From Winogradskya consettensis (GTDB taxonomy: Bacteria; Actinomycetota; Actinomycetes; Mycobacteriales; Micromonosporaceae), in NCBI RefSeq assembly GCF_018332715.1, contig NZ_BOQP01000008.1, forward strand, positions 310,001-374,000: 64,000 nucleotides of DNA, written 5' to 3'. Below are positions 8,479 through 18,036 of this stretch, piece after piece (the first letter of the stretch is position 1; each line of letters begins with the position of its first letter). Made by a program: the position numbers and the translations under genes. The notes below the pieces were generated by a model. That model worked only from the letters and a program-made list of their open reading frames with translations. It was not told where the DNA came from and did no database searches.

Positions 8479-10551
8479 TCAGACGATCTCGCGGATGGCC
8501 CGCAGCAGCTCCTCGTCGGCGTGGATGCTGCCGAAGTCGTCGCGGCGCGGGCGGGCCAGCTCCGCACGCAGCATCGGCAGGGCCGGTCCCGCGGCATCTC
8601 CCATCCTGCCCAGGCACCCGACGACGAAGGGGGCCGCTGCGGGATTCTTCTCCCAGGCCGTCAGCAGGACGTCCAGCACGACGGGGGACCCGTCGATGTC
8701 CCAGAGCGCTGCCGCGCAGTGGAGCCGTACCCAGTCGTAGCTGTGGGTGAGCAACTCCCACAGGCGAGGCAGGGCCGCCGCGGCCGGTGTGCCGATGGCA
8801 CCGAGCACGTCGGCGGCGGCCGTGAGCTGGAACCACAGATCTCCGGCCAGCAGTTCCCGCGCGAGCGTTTCCGCCGGGCCGCCGGCGGACTGGAGCGCGA
8901 CGACGGCGGCTGCCCGCACCTGACTGTCGCCCGCCCCGGTCAGCGACCGGATCGTGGCGAGCGCGGGGGCCGCCGCGAGCCCGAACGCGGTCAGCGTCGT
9001 CAGCGCCGCGCACGCGACGTCGTTCTGCTCGTGCCGCACCGCCGCCGCGAGTACGTCGGCGACGCACGGCACCGCCGCCGCGTCACCGAGGCCGGAGAGC
9101 GCGGACAGCAATGGCTGTGCACTCATCCGCGCCCATTGCCCAGCGAGATCGACCCGGCGGAGGTGGTCGCAGAGGCGCGGCACGAACTCCGCCGCCGCCT
9201 GCCCCAGGCTTCCGGCGACATCGATCGCGCGCCAGCCATCCACGTCGTCGTCAAGTGCGGCCAGGAGAATCGGCACGGCGCGACCGTCACCGAAGTGGGC
9301 CAGCGCTCGCACCGCCTCCTGGTAAGCCCGCCTGAGCTCCGGTTCGGACGCTCCCCACGCCGTGGTGCCGTGCCCGGCGACGAAGGCTGCCAGCGCCTCC
9401 CGGGCCGGCTCGGCGATCGCATGGCACTTCTCGAGCGTCGCCGCGGCCTCCGCGGCGATCCCGTGATCCGCCTCCCCGAGATGCCCGGCGACCAGCAGGA
9501 CGAGCGTCGTGTGATCGCCCCGCCACGTCGTCATCAGGTCCTCGGCCATCCGCAGGGCGTCCAGCCGAGCACCGGGATCGGGGCTGCGCAACTGCTCCGC
9601 CAGCAATGCCGTCCGCTCGGCCACCCGTCCCTCGAGCGCCTGATGGAGGGTCCTCAGCACCGTCGTCGCCGGTGTGTGCACCTGATGGTGCCGGACGAGT
9701 TCCGTAAACGCGGCAACGATCTGCGGCGGTGCCCCGCCACCCGACGCAGTGACCCGCCCGGGAGACGCATCCAGGAAACCGGACAGCTCCGAGGCCTGCG
9801 CCATCCCCCGCAGCAGCCCCAGCACGACCGGAACCAGCCCGTCCCCGGGCTCGACCCGGAAACGGTGCACCACCGCGGCGAGCCGGGTGGTGGCATCCAC
9901 CCCGGCATCACCAGCGATCCCGTCGAACCACACCACGGCACCCGCGGCACACCCCGGCAGCCGCAGAGCCAGCGTCGCCATGGTCTCCACCACGAGCAAC
10001 CGCTCGGCGACACCAGGCTCGGCGATCAGCCGCGCCCGCAGCATCGCCGCCGCCCGCTCCCCGTCATCGAAGAACAACCCCAGCGCCGGAACAGCGGCCC
10101 GGCGTACCTCCGGATCGTCCTCCGCCACGAAGCCGCCGAACACCGCGGCCCGCGCCCGCACCACTGCCGCCGCGCCCGCGTAATTGAGCGGCCCGAACTC
10201 CTCGCCATCCCCGGGTTCCGCCCGCGCGACCGCCTCACGACCGATGCTGACGAGCAGCCCGACGATCCCGGCCCGCCCGGGGGTGCCGGGATCAACGGCG
10301 AAATCGAACAGGAACGGCAGGCTCGCCGTGGTGCTGCGGTACACGTCGCCCTGGTGGTGCACCGCGCCGTAGAAGCTGTCCAGCGCTGTTTTCCGCTCCG
10401 CCGGGTCCGCCGACCGCAATGCCGTCAACATCGCCGGAACATCCTCGGCCGACCCATACGCGTGCTCCAGCGCCGCCCAGTCCACCTCATGCAAACCATC
10501 GACCACGGCGAGCACTATCCCAAAAGCCGGGCCCTCACCCGTCAACCGCAC
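8479..10551 (-). CDS. HEAT-repeat protein
   Basis: A protein of up to 690 aa, almost entirely alpha-helical, made of degenerate ~35-residue HEAT/PBS-lyase-like repeats (for example DPAERKTALDSFYGAV, DPEVRRAAVPALGLFF, DSQVRAAAVVALQSAGG). There is no signal peptide, membrane segment or catalytic motif, so it is probably a cytoplasmic scaffold for protein-protein contacts. Similar stand-alone HEAT proteins starting with GLxxVDWAALEHAYGSAEDVP are common in actinomycetes and have no known partner. The native start is more likely the GTG at 10506 (VDGLHEVDW) than 10551. It converges on the ketosynthase with 3 bp between stops. Confidence 0.85.
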   Translation of the reverse strand: MRLTGEGPAFGIVLAVVDGLHEVDWAALEHAYGSAEDVPAMLTALRSADPAERKTALDSFYGAVHHQGDVYRSTTASLPFLFDFAVDPGTPGRAGIVGLLVSIGREAVARAEPGDGEEFGPLNYAGAAAVVRARAAVFGGFVAEDDPEVRRAAVPALGLFFDDGERAAAMLRARLIAEPGVAERLLVVETMATLALRLPGCAAGAVVWFDGIAGDAGVDATTRLAAVVHRFRVEPGDGLVPVVLGLLRGMAQASELSGFLDASPGRVTASGGGAPPQIVAAFTELVRHHQVHTPATTVLRTLHQALEGRVAERTALLAEQLRSPDPGARLDALRMAEDLMTTWRGDHTTLVLLVAGHLGEADHGIAAEAAATLEKCHAIAEPAREALAAFVAGHGTTAWGASEPELRRAYQEAVRALAHFGDGRAVPILLAALDDDVDGWRAIDVAGSLGQAAAEFVPRLCDHLRRVDLAGQWARMSAQPLLSALSGLGDAAAVPCVADVLAAAVRHEQNDVACAALTTLTAFGLAAAPALATIRSLTGAGDSQVRAAAVVALQSAGGPAETLARELLAGDLWFQLTAAADVLGAIGTPAAAALPRLWELLTHSYDWVRLHCAAALWDIDGSPVVLDVLLTAWEKNPAAAPFVVGCLGRMGDAAGPALPMLRAELARPRRDDFGSIHADEELLRAIREIV

Positions 10552-10561
10552 TCAACGAACG

Positions 10562-11722
10562 TCAGCTGTCAGCGATCCAGGAGGGGTTTTCCTGCAGGAA
10601 CGCCGACACCTGGTCCTTCTTCACGGCCTGCAAAAGCTCCATCGTCGTGTCGCTGAGGATCTCGACGCTGCCGATGCCGGACACGGACTCGCTGTTGAAC
10701 TTGCCGTTGTTGGTCTTGATGGTGACGATGTCGTCGGGCTTGGTGTTGCGCATCGCGAACGCCCAGTCCTCGAGCGAGATGCCACCGCTGTCGACCGTCA
10801 TCGTCTTGCCGATGGCGGTGATGAGCTTGGGGAGCTTGGTGGGCGAGTTGAACCCGTCCTTCACGGCCTGCTTCATGATGGCCTTGAGGAGCTGCTGCTG
10901 GTGGCGCTGCCGGCCGTAGTCGGAGTCCTTGAGGGCGAGCAGGTCACGCTGGCGGGCGTAGTCGAGGGCCTCGGTCGGCGTGAAGCAGTGGTCGCCCTTC
11001 TTGTAGAAGTTGGCGGTGACGCCGGGGACCTTGCGGGGGTTGAGGCCCGCGGAGTCGGTCTTGTACGGGACGGCCTGCTTGCCGCTCGCGGTGTAGCCGA
11101 CGTGGATGGAGGTGACGTCCTCGTCGACGTACATGCAGACCTTGCCGAGGACGTTGACGACGTCCTTGAAGCCGGTGAAGTCGATGATGGCGCCCGCGTC
11201 GGGGGTGATGCCGGTGAGCTTCTTGATGGTGAGGGCGAGCAGCTCGAAGCCGTGCGACTCGGCCTTGGCGCCGTCGAGGCCGCGGCTGCCGAAGGCGAAC
11301 GCGGAGTTGATTTTGTTCTTGCCGCCCGGGTAGCTCTGCGCGCCGTTGTCGTACGCGGGGATGTCCACGTAGCTGTCGCGGGGCAGCGAGATGAGGTACG
11401 GCTGGGAGTGGTCCTCCGGCAGGTGCAGCAGGATGATCGAGTCGGAGCGGCTCGGTTCCTTGTTCTTCCAGCTGGGCCGGGTGTCGAGACCGACGAGCAG
11501 GATGTTCTTGGCGCCCTTGACGTCGGCGTGCTTGCGTTCGGTGGTGGTCACCGCGTTGCCGAGCAGGTTCTGCTGGGCGACCGCGCCGGTGGCGGACTTC
11601 AGCACGACGTTGGTGGCGACGAGTGAGCCGCCGCTGGCCACCACCAGGAAGACGCCGGCGCCGATCAGCCAGCGTGTCCACACGGGGGAGCGGTTCCGCC
11701 TCGCTCGCGCTTTCTTCGTCAC
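10562..11722 (-). CDS. LytR-CpsA-Psr (LCP) cell-wall glycopolymer ligase
   Basis: A 386-aa membrane-anchored phosphotransferase. A short basic N-terminus (TKKARARRNRS) is followed by one membrane segment (WLIGAGVFLVVASGGSLVAT), then the LCP domain: NILLVGLDTRP with the catalytic arginine region, RSDSIILLHLP, LISLPRDSYVDIP, and DFTGFKDVVNVLG further on. Family members transfer teichoic-acid-like or arabinogalactan-like polymers from lipid carriers to peptidoglycan on the outer face of the membrane. I start it at the GTG at 11722, which has GAAAGGA about 6 nt upstream; the frame stays open to 11944 without LCP-like sequence. The 264 bp upstream have no gene and presumably hold the promoter. Confidence 0.93.
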   Translation of the reverse strand: MTKKARARRNRSPVWTRWLIGAGVFLVVASGGSLVATNVVLKSATGAVAQQNLLGNAVTTTERKHADVKGAKNILLVGLDTRPSWKNKEPSRSDSIILLHLPEDHSQPYLISLPRDSYVDIPAYDNGAQSYPGGKNKINSAFAFGSRGLDGAKAESHGFELLALTIKKLTGITPDAGAIIDFTGFKDVVNVLGKVCMYVDEDVTSIHVGYTASGKQAVPYKTDSAGLNPRKVPGVTANFYKKGDHCFTPTEALDYARQRDLLALKDSDYGRQRHQQQLLKAIMKQAVKDGFNSPTKLPKLITAIGKTMTVDSGGISLEDWAFAMRNTKPDDIVTIKTNNGKFNSESVSGIGSVEILSDTTMELLQAVKKDQVSAFLQENPSWIADS

Positions 11723-11986
11723 AACAGTCCTTTCGGCCGGTGGACCCTCACTATTAAGACGGGCGCCGACCCTCTGAAGATTGCATAGATCAAGAAAGTC
11801 ATGCAGCGGCGGAATGCTAGCCCAAGATCCTGTGTCTTCCCGTTCGCCCCGGAGATCGGCCCTAAAGCCGTGGAAGGAACTTTTCGGCGCCCTGAAACGG
11901 CTTCCGTGCGTCCCGGGAAGCGCTATTTGGGCAGAGGTGTCCAAATCTGCGCTACCCGAGCGCTCACAGGCTGTGAGATCCGTCTC

Positions 11987-12898
11987 TTAGTTGATCAAGT
12001 CCCGATACGCCGCCCACGGCACGGAAGGCCGGGCCAGTCCCCGTTTCGCGAGATAGCGCCCGGTGGTCGCCCGGCAGCGGCGCAGGGTCGTCAGCGTGTC
12101 ACGCGGCCCGCGCCCCGCCGGCTCGATCACGCCCGACGGCGCGAGCACCCACGTGTCCCCGTCACGGCCGAGCGTGCCCTTGATCAGCGCGTGGTGCATC
12201 TTGTTCAGCTTCTCGTCGTGCCGATGCACCAGCAGGGCACCGGGTCCGGGCTCGAAGCCTGCCTCCGCGGGCAGGGAGACAGTAAAGCCTCCCGGGTGGT
12301 CGGCCACGGCGGTCCGGCGCAGCACGGGCGCACCAGCGGCATCAAGACCCGAAACCACAGCATTGGGGTACGCCGAGAGCAGCCCGCTTCCCGCCACAGT
12401 GGACTCTGACACCGTCGAAGAACCCGTGGGAGCGTCGAGCACCTCCACCGATGTCGGCTGCACGTCGATCAGCAGCCGCATGAAATACCAGTCGGCGATC
12501 CGGCGCGCCGGGAACGACAGGTATCCCCGCGAGTGCGGCTGCCGGACCAGGAGCCGCTTCCACAGCTCGCCCAGATCCCCGGACGGCTCGGTGTGCACCG
12601 CGTCGGCGCAGGTGGCGGTGCCCTTGACGAGGACGTGCGGCGGGTTGTCGAGGCCGCTGCCGGTGGGCTCGGAGAAGAGCAGGGCGACCCGGGCGTCCCG
12701 GCGCACGTTGAAGGCCTTCTGCGGGAAGGCGATGGAGGTCGTCAGCAGAAAGGTCCCGTCGGTGCGCGGCAGCCCCGACGTCGGCCACGGCACGGGCGTG
12801 CCGTCCTTGGCGAGGGTGGCGAATTCACAGGTGCGGTAGGCATCGACCAGCGGTGCCACGGAGGGATCGGCGAGCATCACGCGGACATGATGCAGCAT
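11987..12898 (-). CDS. PPOX-fold (pyridoxamine-phosphate-oxidase-like) protein
   Basis: A 303-aa protein with an N-terminal split-barrel flavin-binding domain: CEFATLAKDGTPVPWPTSG, then FNVRRDARVALLFSEPTGSG and VLVKGTATCAD, the typical order of strands contacting FMN or F420. The second half has a separate domain (PGALLVHRHDEKLNKMHHALIKGTLGRDG) resembling another split-barrel half, giving a two-domain layout. The native substrate is not predictable; family members reduce or sequester small molecules or haem. The start ATG at 12898 fits the conserved N-terminus (MLHHVRVMLADPSVAPLVDAY); the reading frame is open to 13201 but that part is shadow of the divergent protease. Confidence 0.8.
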   Translation of the reverse strand: MLHHVRVMLADPSVAPLVDAYRTCEFATLAKDGTPVPWPTSGLPRTDGTFLLTTSIAFPQKAFNVRRDARVALLFSEPTGSGLDNPPHVLVKGTATCADAVHTEPSGDLGELWKRLLVRQPHSRGYLSFPARRIADWYFMRLLIDVQPTSVEVLDAPTGSSTVSESTVAGSGLLSAYPNAVVSGLDAAGAPVLRRTAVADHPGGFTVSLPAEAGFEPGPGALLVHRHDEKLNKMHHALIKGTLGRDGDTWVLAPSGVIEPAGRGPRDTLTTLRRCRATTGRYLAKRGLARPSVPWAAYRDLIN

Positions 12899-12988
12899 CG
12901 GGCCGGAGTGAAGTGGATCACTGACCTGAACGTGGACATCGGGGCGGAGTCTGTGTTGCGGACGCAACCTTCGCGCCCAAGGAGTTCG

Positions 12989-15900
12989 ATGCGACCGGTA
13001 CCCCTTCTGGTCATCACGCTGCTCGCCGGAGTGACTGCCACAGCCGTCACCACTCCCGCCACGGCCCAGGAAACAGCAATCGCACCCCAGGACACCACCG
13101 CCGTCCACGACGTCACCCTGATAACGGGTGACACGGTGCACGTCGGGGCCGTCGCGGGACAGACCACCGTCGACGTCTCGCCCGGCCCCGGCCGCGAGCA
13201 CATCCCGTTCTACACCAGCAGTGCGGGCAGGAGCGTCCGGGTGATCCCGGCCGACGCGGTGCCGCTGCTGCGCGACGAGCGCCTCGACGAGCGGCTCTTC
13301 GACATCTCCACGCTGATCGGCTTCGGCTACGACAACGGCAGAGACCTACCCCTGATCATCAGGTACGCGCAGAGCAGCACCGCCCGTCGCACCGTCACCG
13401 GTGCCCGGGTCACCCGCGACCTGCCGGCCGTCAACGCGGTCGCCGTCGAGCAGGAGCACAGCACCGCCCTCTGGACCAGTGTCACCGCGGCACGCAGGTC
13501 AGGCGCGCCGGGTATCGACGAGATCTGGCTCGACGGGCTGCGCAAGCCGTCGCTGGATGTCAGCGTCCCGATGATCGGTGCCCCCGCCGCCTGGTCGGCG
13601 GGCCTGACCGGCAAGGGCGTCAAGGTCGGCGTGATCGACACCGGCGTCGACACCACCCACCCGGACCTCACCGGCCAGGTCACCGCCGCCCAGGACTTCA
13701 CCACGGACGGCGACACCCGCGACCACGTCGGGCACGGTACGCACGTGGCCTCCACGATCGCCGGCACCGGAGCCGCGTCGGACGGGCGCTACAAGGGCGT
13801 GGCCCCGGGCGCGAGCATCTACAGCGCGAAGGTCTGCGTGGCGGAAGGCTGTTCCGACTCGGCCATCATCGCGGGCATGACCTGGGCCGCCGAGCAGGGC
13901 GTCAAGGTCGCCAACATCAGCCTGGGCGGCCCGGACACCCCGGCGACCGACCCGATCGAGGCCGCCGTCCACGACCTCACCACCCGTTATGGCGTGCTGT
14001 TCGTCGTCGCCGCGGGCAACGACGGCGACGCCGCGGCGACGGTCGACTCCCCGGGGAGCTCGCCGGACGCGCTGACGGTCGGCGCGGTCGACAAGACCGG
14101 TGCGATGGCGTCCTTCTCCAGCCGCGGCCCCCGCGTCGGCGACTACGGGTTGAAGCCGGACGTCACCGCGCCGGGTGTCGGCATCGTCGCCGCGCTCAGC
14201 GCGGACTCCGAGTTTCCGCCCACCGGTACGAACCCGCGATACACGGCGCTGAACGGCACGTCGATGGCGACCCCGCACGTGGCGGGTGCCGCCGCGATCC
14301 TGACCCAGCAGCACCCGGACTGGGCGCCGGCGTGGATCAAGGCGACCCTGATGGCCGCGGCGAACCCGAGCCCGAACGCCGGTTCCTACGACCAGGGCGC
14401 CGGGCTCGTCGACGTCGCCCGCGGCATCGGCCAGCAGGTCACCGCAGAGCCGGTGAGCCTCGCGCTGCAGCGCGGCACGACCCGGAACACCGTCACGTAC
14501 GCGAACAGCGGCCCCACCGCCCTGACGCTCGCGGTTGCCGTGCACCCGCGCGAGGCCGCACCGGCGGGAGCGTTCACGGTCAGCCCCGCGTCCGTGACGA
14601 TCCCCGCGGGCGGCACCGCGAAGGTCACGGTCACCGCGGACAGCGCCGCGCTGGCCGCCACGGCGTACACCGGGCAGCTCGTCGCGACCGGCGGGACCGT
14701 ACGCGTCGAGACCCCGTTCGCGCTGGACGTCGAGCGGCACGCGCTGACGCTCGAGGCGATCGGCCAGGACGGCAGGGCGCCCACGGCGGATCAGAACTGG
14801 GTCACGCTGCTCGTCGACCTCGACCGCGGCACCTCGCAGGTCTTCGCCAACGAGGCGTCGACGACGGTCGGCCTGCCGGTCGGCCACTACGTCGTGCAGA
14901 CCTACGTCGAGACCGTGGTGAACGACGAGTACCGGGTCGTGTCGCTGGTCGCCCCGACCGTGGTCATGGATCGCGACCGCACCCTGAGCGTGGACGCGCG
15001 GGCGGCGAAGCAGGTCAGGTTGTCGCTGCCGAGGAAGGAGGCCACGCCGCTCTACCAGGAGGCCGGGTGGACCATCCGGACCAGGGAACCGGAGATCTGG
15101 GGCAGCAACGACCCGTACGCGAACCTGACCAACATCCCGCTCAGCTACATCTGGACCGGGCAGATCGGCACCGGGCGCACGCCGGGCTTCAACTCGTACG
15201 TCAGCGGCATGTTCGGGCCGCCCGGCGAGATCTCGAACGTCGCGTACGTCTACCGCGCCTACTTCTACGAGCAGGGTACGCAGATGGCGGGCCTCGCCAA
15301 GGACCTGAAGGCGAAGGACTTCGCGACCGTGCACGCGAGCGTCGGCGCTGATGTGGCCGGCGTCCAGGCCAGCCGCAACGCTGTCGCCCGCGCGCCGGGC
15401 AACTCGGCGGTCTACCGCAACACCGAGGGCCACGGCACGATGCCCAACTACAGCTACGACGTGCCGGCCACGGTCACCGAGTACTACACGCAGGACAAGC
15501 AGACCGAGTGGCAGATGGCATCCGCACAGAGCGGGTACACGTACTACCAGTCGGCGTGGAGGTCGTACCGGGCCGGGAAGGCGTACACCGAGAACTGGGC
15601 GAACCCGGTCATCGGGCCGGCCTTCCCGGAGCCGGACTTCGCCCAGCAGCACGCCACCCGCTACGCCGGTGATGTGCTGAACGGTCCGGGACCCCTGTTC
15701 GGCGACAACGCGGGGCACGCCGGGTTCCGCTTCACCCGCGAGGGCTCGGCCGCGCTGACCGTCTACCGCAACGGCGTCAAGGTGGGCGAGGACGACGAGA
15801 CGCCCCAGGCGTTCGACGTCCCGGCGGCGACCGGCACCTACAAGATCGTCGCCGATTTCCGCAGCGACCCGGCGTTCACGCTGTCGACCCGGGTCACCGG

Positions 15901-16267
15901 GGAGTGGACGTTCAGGTCCGGGCACGTCCCGGACGGGCAGCTGGTGAAGCTGCCGATGACCGCGATCCGCTACACGCCGCGGGTGGACGTCACCGGGCAG
16001 GCGGCGGCCGGTCCGCTGCTGAGCATCCCGGTCACGCTGGAGCGGCAGGTGGGTGCCGCCGAGGCGCACACCACGAAGCTCGGCGTGGACGTCTCGTTCG
16101 ACGACGGCGCCACGTGGCGTCCCGCGCCGGTGCTCCGGGCCGGCGAGCAGGGCGTCGCGCTCATCGCGCGGCCCCGGGGCAGGGGCTACGTGTCGCTACG
16201 GGCGAGCGCGGCCGACAGCAGCGGCAACACCACCACGCAGAAGATCATCCGCGCGTTCCGGTACTGA
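12989..16267 (+). CDS. Large secreted subtilisin-like serine protease (S8)
   Basis: A 1092-aa extracellular protease. A signal peptide (1 to ~27, ending TTPATAQE) and a propeptide region precede the S8 catalytic domain, with Asp217 (GVIDTGVD), His249 (GHGTHVAS), oxyanion Asn344 (AAGNDG) and Ser425 (GTSMATPHVAGAA). About 600 residues of beta-rich C-terminal modules follow the catalytic core, with no recognisable repeats, sortase signal or membrane anchor. The architecture matches the ~1100-aa S8 peptidases abundant in Streptomyces and relatives, which degrade extracellular protein. AAGGAG (12979-12984) sits 5 nt before the ATG and fixes the start. It is divergent from the PPOX gene across 90 bp. 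Confidence 0.93.
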   Translation: MRPVPLLVITLLAGVTATAVTTPATAQETAIAPQDTTAVHDVTLITGDTVHVGAVAGQTTVDVSPGPGREHIPFYTSSAGRSVRVIPADAVPLLRDERLDERLFDISTLIGFGYDNGRDLPLIIRYAQSSTARRTVTGARVTRDLPAVNAVAVEQEHSTALWTSVTAARRSGAPGIDEIWLDGLRKPSLDVSVPMIGAPAAWSAGLTGKGVKVGVIDTGVDTTHPDLTGQVTAAQDFTTDGDTRDHVGHGTHVASTIAGTGAASDGRYKGVAPGASIYSAKVCVAEGCSDSAIIAGMTWAAEQGVKVANISLGGPDTPATDPIEAAVHDLTTRYGVLFVVAAGNDGDAAATVDSPGSSPDALTVGAVDKTGAMASFSSRGPRVGDYGLKPDVTAPGVGIVAALSADSEFPPTGTNPRYTALNGTSMATPHVAGAAAILTQQHPDWAPAWIKATLMAAANPSPNAGSYDQGAGLVDVARGIGQQVTAEPVSLALQRGTTRNTVTYANSGPTALTLAVAVHPREAAPAGAFTVSPASVTIPAGGTAKVTVTADSAALAATAYTGQLVATGGTVRVETPFALDVERHALTLEAIGQDGRAPTADQNWVTLLVDLDRGTSQVFANEASTTVGLPVGHYVVQTYVETVVNDEYRVVSLVAPTVVMDRDRTLSVDARAAKQVRLSLPRKEATPLYQEAGWTIRTREPEIWGSNDPYANLTNIPLSYIWTGQIGTGRTPGFNSYVSGMFGPPGEISNVAYVYRAYFYEQGTQMAGLAKDLKAKDFATVHASVGADVAGVQASRNAVARAPGNSAVYRNTEGHGTMPNYSYDVPATVTEYYTQDKQTEWQMASAQSGYTYYQSAWRSYRAGKAYTENWANPVIGPAFPEPDFAQQHATRYAGDVLNGPGPLFGDNAGHAGFRFTREGSAALTVYRNGVKVGEDDETPQAFDVPAATGTYKIVADFRSDPAFTLSTRVTGEWTFRSGHVPDGQLVKLPMTAIRYTPRVDVTGQAAAGPLLSIPVTLERQVGAAEAHTTKLGVDVSFDDGATWRPAPVLRAGEQGVALIARPRGRGYVSLRASAADSSGNTTTQKIIRAFRY

Positions 16268-16346
16268 GAGCGGACACCGGCACGGCCCCTGGGCCCAATT
16301 GACGGCTTTCGGGGGCCGCGCCGGTGGCGTGGAAGGTGGAGTATCC

Positions 16347-18020
16347 ATGGACATGGACACACCCATGCTCGAACGGATCCGCCGGGGCCTGATCGGCGCC
16401 GGGGACATCCTGGACGGACCGTACGGGCCGCGCCGGCTCACGTACGCCGACTACACCGCCTCCGGCCAGGCACTGGACTTCGTGGAGGACTTCGTCCGCG
16501 AACAGGTCCTCACCCGCTACGCGAACACGCACACCGAGGCGACGGCGACGGGTTCGCAGACCACGGCGCTGCGCGAGGAGGCCCGCGCGATCATCCACCG
16601 CGGGGTCGGTGCCGGCCCGGACGACGTGGTGCTGTTCTGCGGCTCGGGGGTCACCGGCGCGGTCAACAAACTCGTCGGCATCCTCGGCCTGCGCGTGCCC
16701 GAGCAACTTCAGGACACGTGTACGCCGCCCGCCGAACCCCCGGTCGTCCTCGTCGGGCCGTACGAGCACCACTCCAACGAACTGCCGTGGCGCGAGACGA
16801 TCGCCGAGGTGGTGGAGGTGGGCGCCGACCGGCACGGCGGGGTGGACCTGGCCGACCTGCGGTTGCGGTTGTCGGGCTGCTCCGGGCGTACTCTCATCGG
16901 CAGTTTCTCGGCCGCGTCCAATGTGACCGGCCAGATCACCGACGTGGCCGGGGTCTGTGCCCTGCTGAAGGAATTCGGCGCGCTCTCCTGCTGGGACTAC
17001 GCGACCGCCGGCGCCTACCTGCCGATCGGGATGACCGGCAAGGACGCGGTGTTCCTCTCCCCGCACAAGTTCGTCGGCGGCCCGCAGACCCCCGGCGTGC
17101 TCGTGATCAAGCGCGCCCTGCTCACCAACCGGGTGCCCGTCAGCCCCGGCGGCGGCACGGTCGCGTTCGTCAACCGCAGCACCCACCGATACCTCGACGA
17201 CCCCATCGCCCGCGAGGAGGGCGGCACCCCGGCGGTCGTCGAATCGATCCGCGCCGGCCTCGCCTTCGCCGTCAAGGAAGCCGTCGGCACCGACGCCATC
17301 GCCGCCCGCGAACACACCCTCTGGGAGCGTGCCCTGACCCGCTGGACCACCCTGGACAACCTCGACCTGCTCGGCGACATCCACGCCGACCGCCTCGCCA
17401 TCGCGTCCTTCCAGATCCGCGCCGGCATCCGCCACCTGCACCACAACTTCGTCGCGGCGCTGCTCAACGACCTCTTCGGCATCCAGTCCCGCAGCGGCTG
17501 CTCCTGCGCCAGCCCCTACGGCCACCGCCTCCTCGGCATCGGCGACGCCCGCTCCCGCGAGTTCCAGGACGGCATCCTCGCCGGCTGGGAAGGCATCAAA
17601 CCAGGCTGGACCCGCCTCAACTTCGCGTACTTCCTGTCGGACACGGTCGCCGAGTACCTCGTCGAGGCCGTGGACCTCGTCGCCCGATTCGGCGCCCGGA
17701 TGCTCCCCGACTACCGCTTCGACCCGCGCACCGGCCGCTGGACCCACGCCGCCCACCCGGCACCCCGGGTCCGCCTCGCCGACCTCTCCCTGGGCGCGGA
17801 CGGCACGATCACCATGCCCGCACCCCGCCACGGCCTCGGCGAAGAGGTCCTGGCCGGATATCTGGACGAGGCCCGCACCCGCATGACCGCCCGCGCCGAG
17901 CCGGCCGACGGCTCCGACCTCGCCCTCCCCGAGGAGTTCGAACGCCTCCGCTGGTTCCTGCTGCCCGACACCTGCCTGGACCAGACCTACCGCGCTGCCC
18001 GCAACGCCGCCGCGACCTGA
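16347..18020 (+). CDS. Class V aminotransferase / cysteine desulfurase-like PLP enzyme
   Basis: A 557-aa PLP protein of the NifS/isopenicillin-N-epimerase-like fold I group. The PLP lysine is in SPHKFVGGPQTPGV, the aspartate in CWDYATAGAYLPIG, and a cysteine loop (RSGCSCASPYGHRLLGI) occupies the position of the desulfurase active-site loop. TEATATGSQTTALREEAR near the start is the usual helix before the PLP-binding loop. At 557 aa it exceeds classical desulfurases (~400) through a C-terminal extension (LPDYRFDPRTGRWTHA onward). A strong purine-rich site (GGAAGGTGGAG) precedes the ATG. The substrate is unknown; no Fe-S assembly genes are nearby. Confidence 0.87.
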   Translation: MDMDTPMLERIRRGLIGAGDILDGPYGPRRLTYADYTASGQALDFVEDFVREQVLTRYANTHTEATATGSQTTALREEARAIIHRGVGAGPDDVVLFCGSGVTGAVNKLVGILGLRVPEQLQDTCTPPAEPPVVLVGPYEHHSNELPWRETIAEVVEVGADRHGGVDLADLRLRLSGCSGRTLIGSFSAASNVTGQITDVAGVCALLKEFGALSCWDYATAGAYLPIGMTGKDAVFLSPHKFVGGPQTPGVLVIKRALLTNRVPVSPGGGTVAFVNRSTHRYLDDPIAREEGGTPAVVESIRAGLAFAVKEAVGTDAIAAREHTLWERALTRWTTLDNLDLLGDIHADRLAIASFQIRAGIRHLHHNFVAALLNDLFGIQSRSGCSCASPYGHRLLGIGDARSREFQDGILAGWEGIKPGWTRLNFAYFLSDTVAEYLVEAVDLVARFGARMLPDYRFDPRTGRWTHAAHPAPRVRLADLSLGADGTITMPAPRHGLGEEVLAGYLDEARTRMTARAEPADGSDLALPEEFERLRWFLLPDTCLDQTYRAARNAAAT

Positions 18021-18036
18021 ACAACATCCAGCTCCC

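Noticed and set aside
12533..12988. Upstream extension of the secreted subtilase frame
   Set aside because: It runs antisense through the PPOX gene, and the ATG at 12989 has both a ribosome site and a signal peptide.
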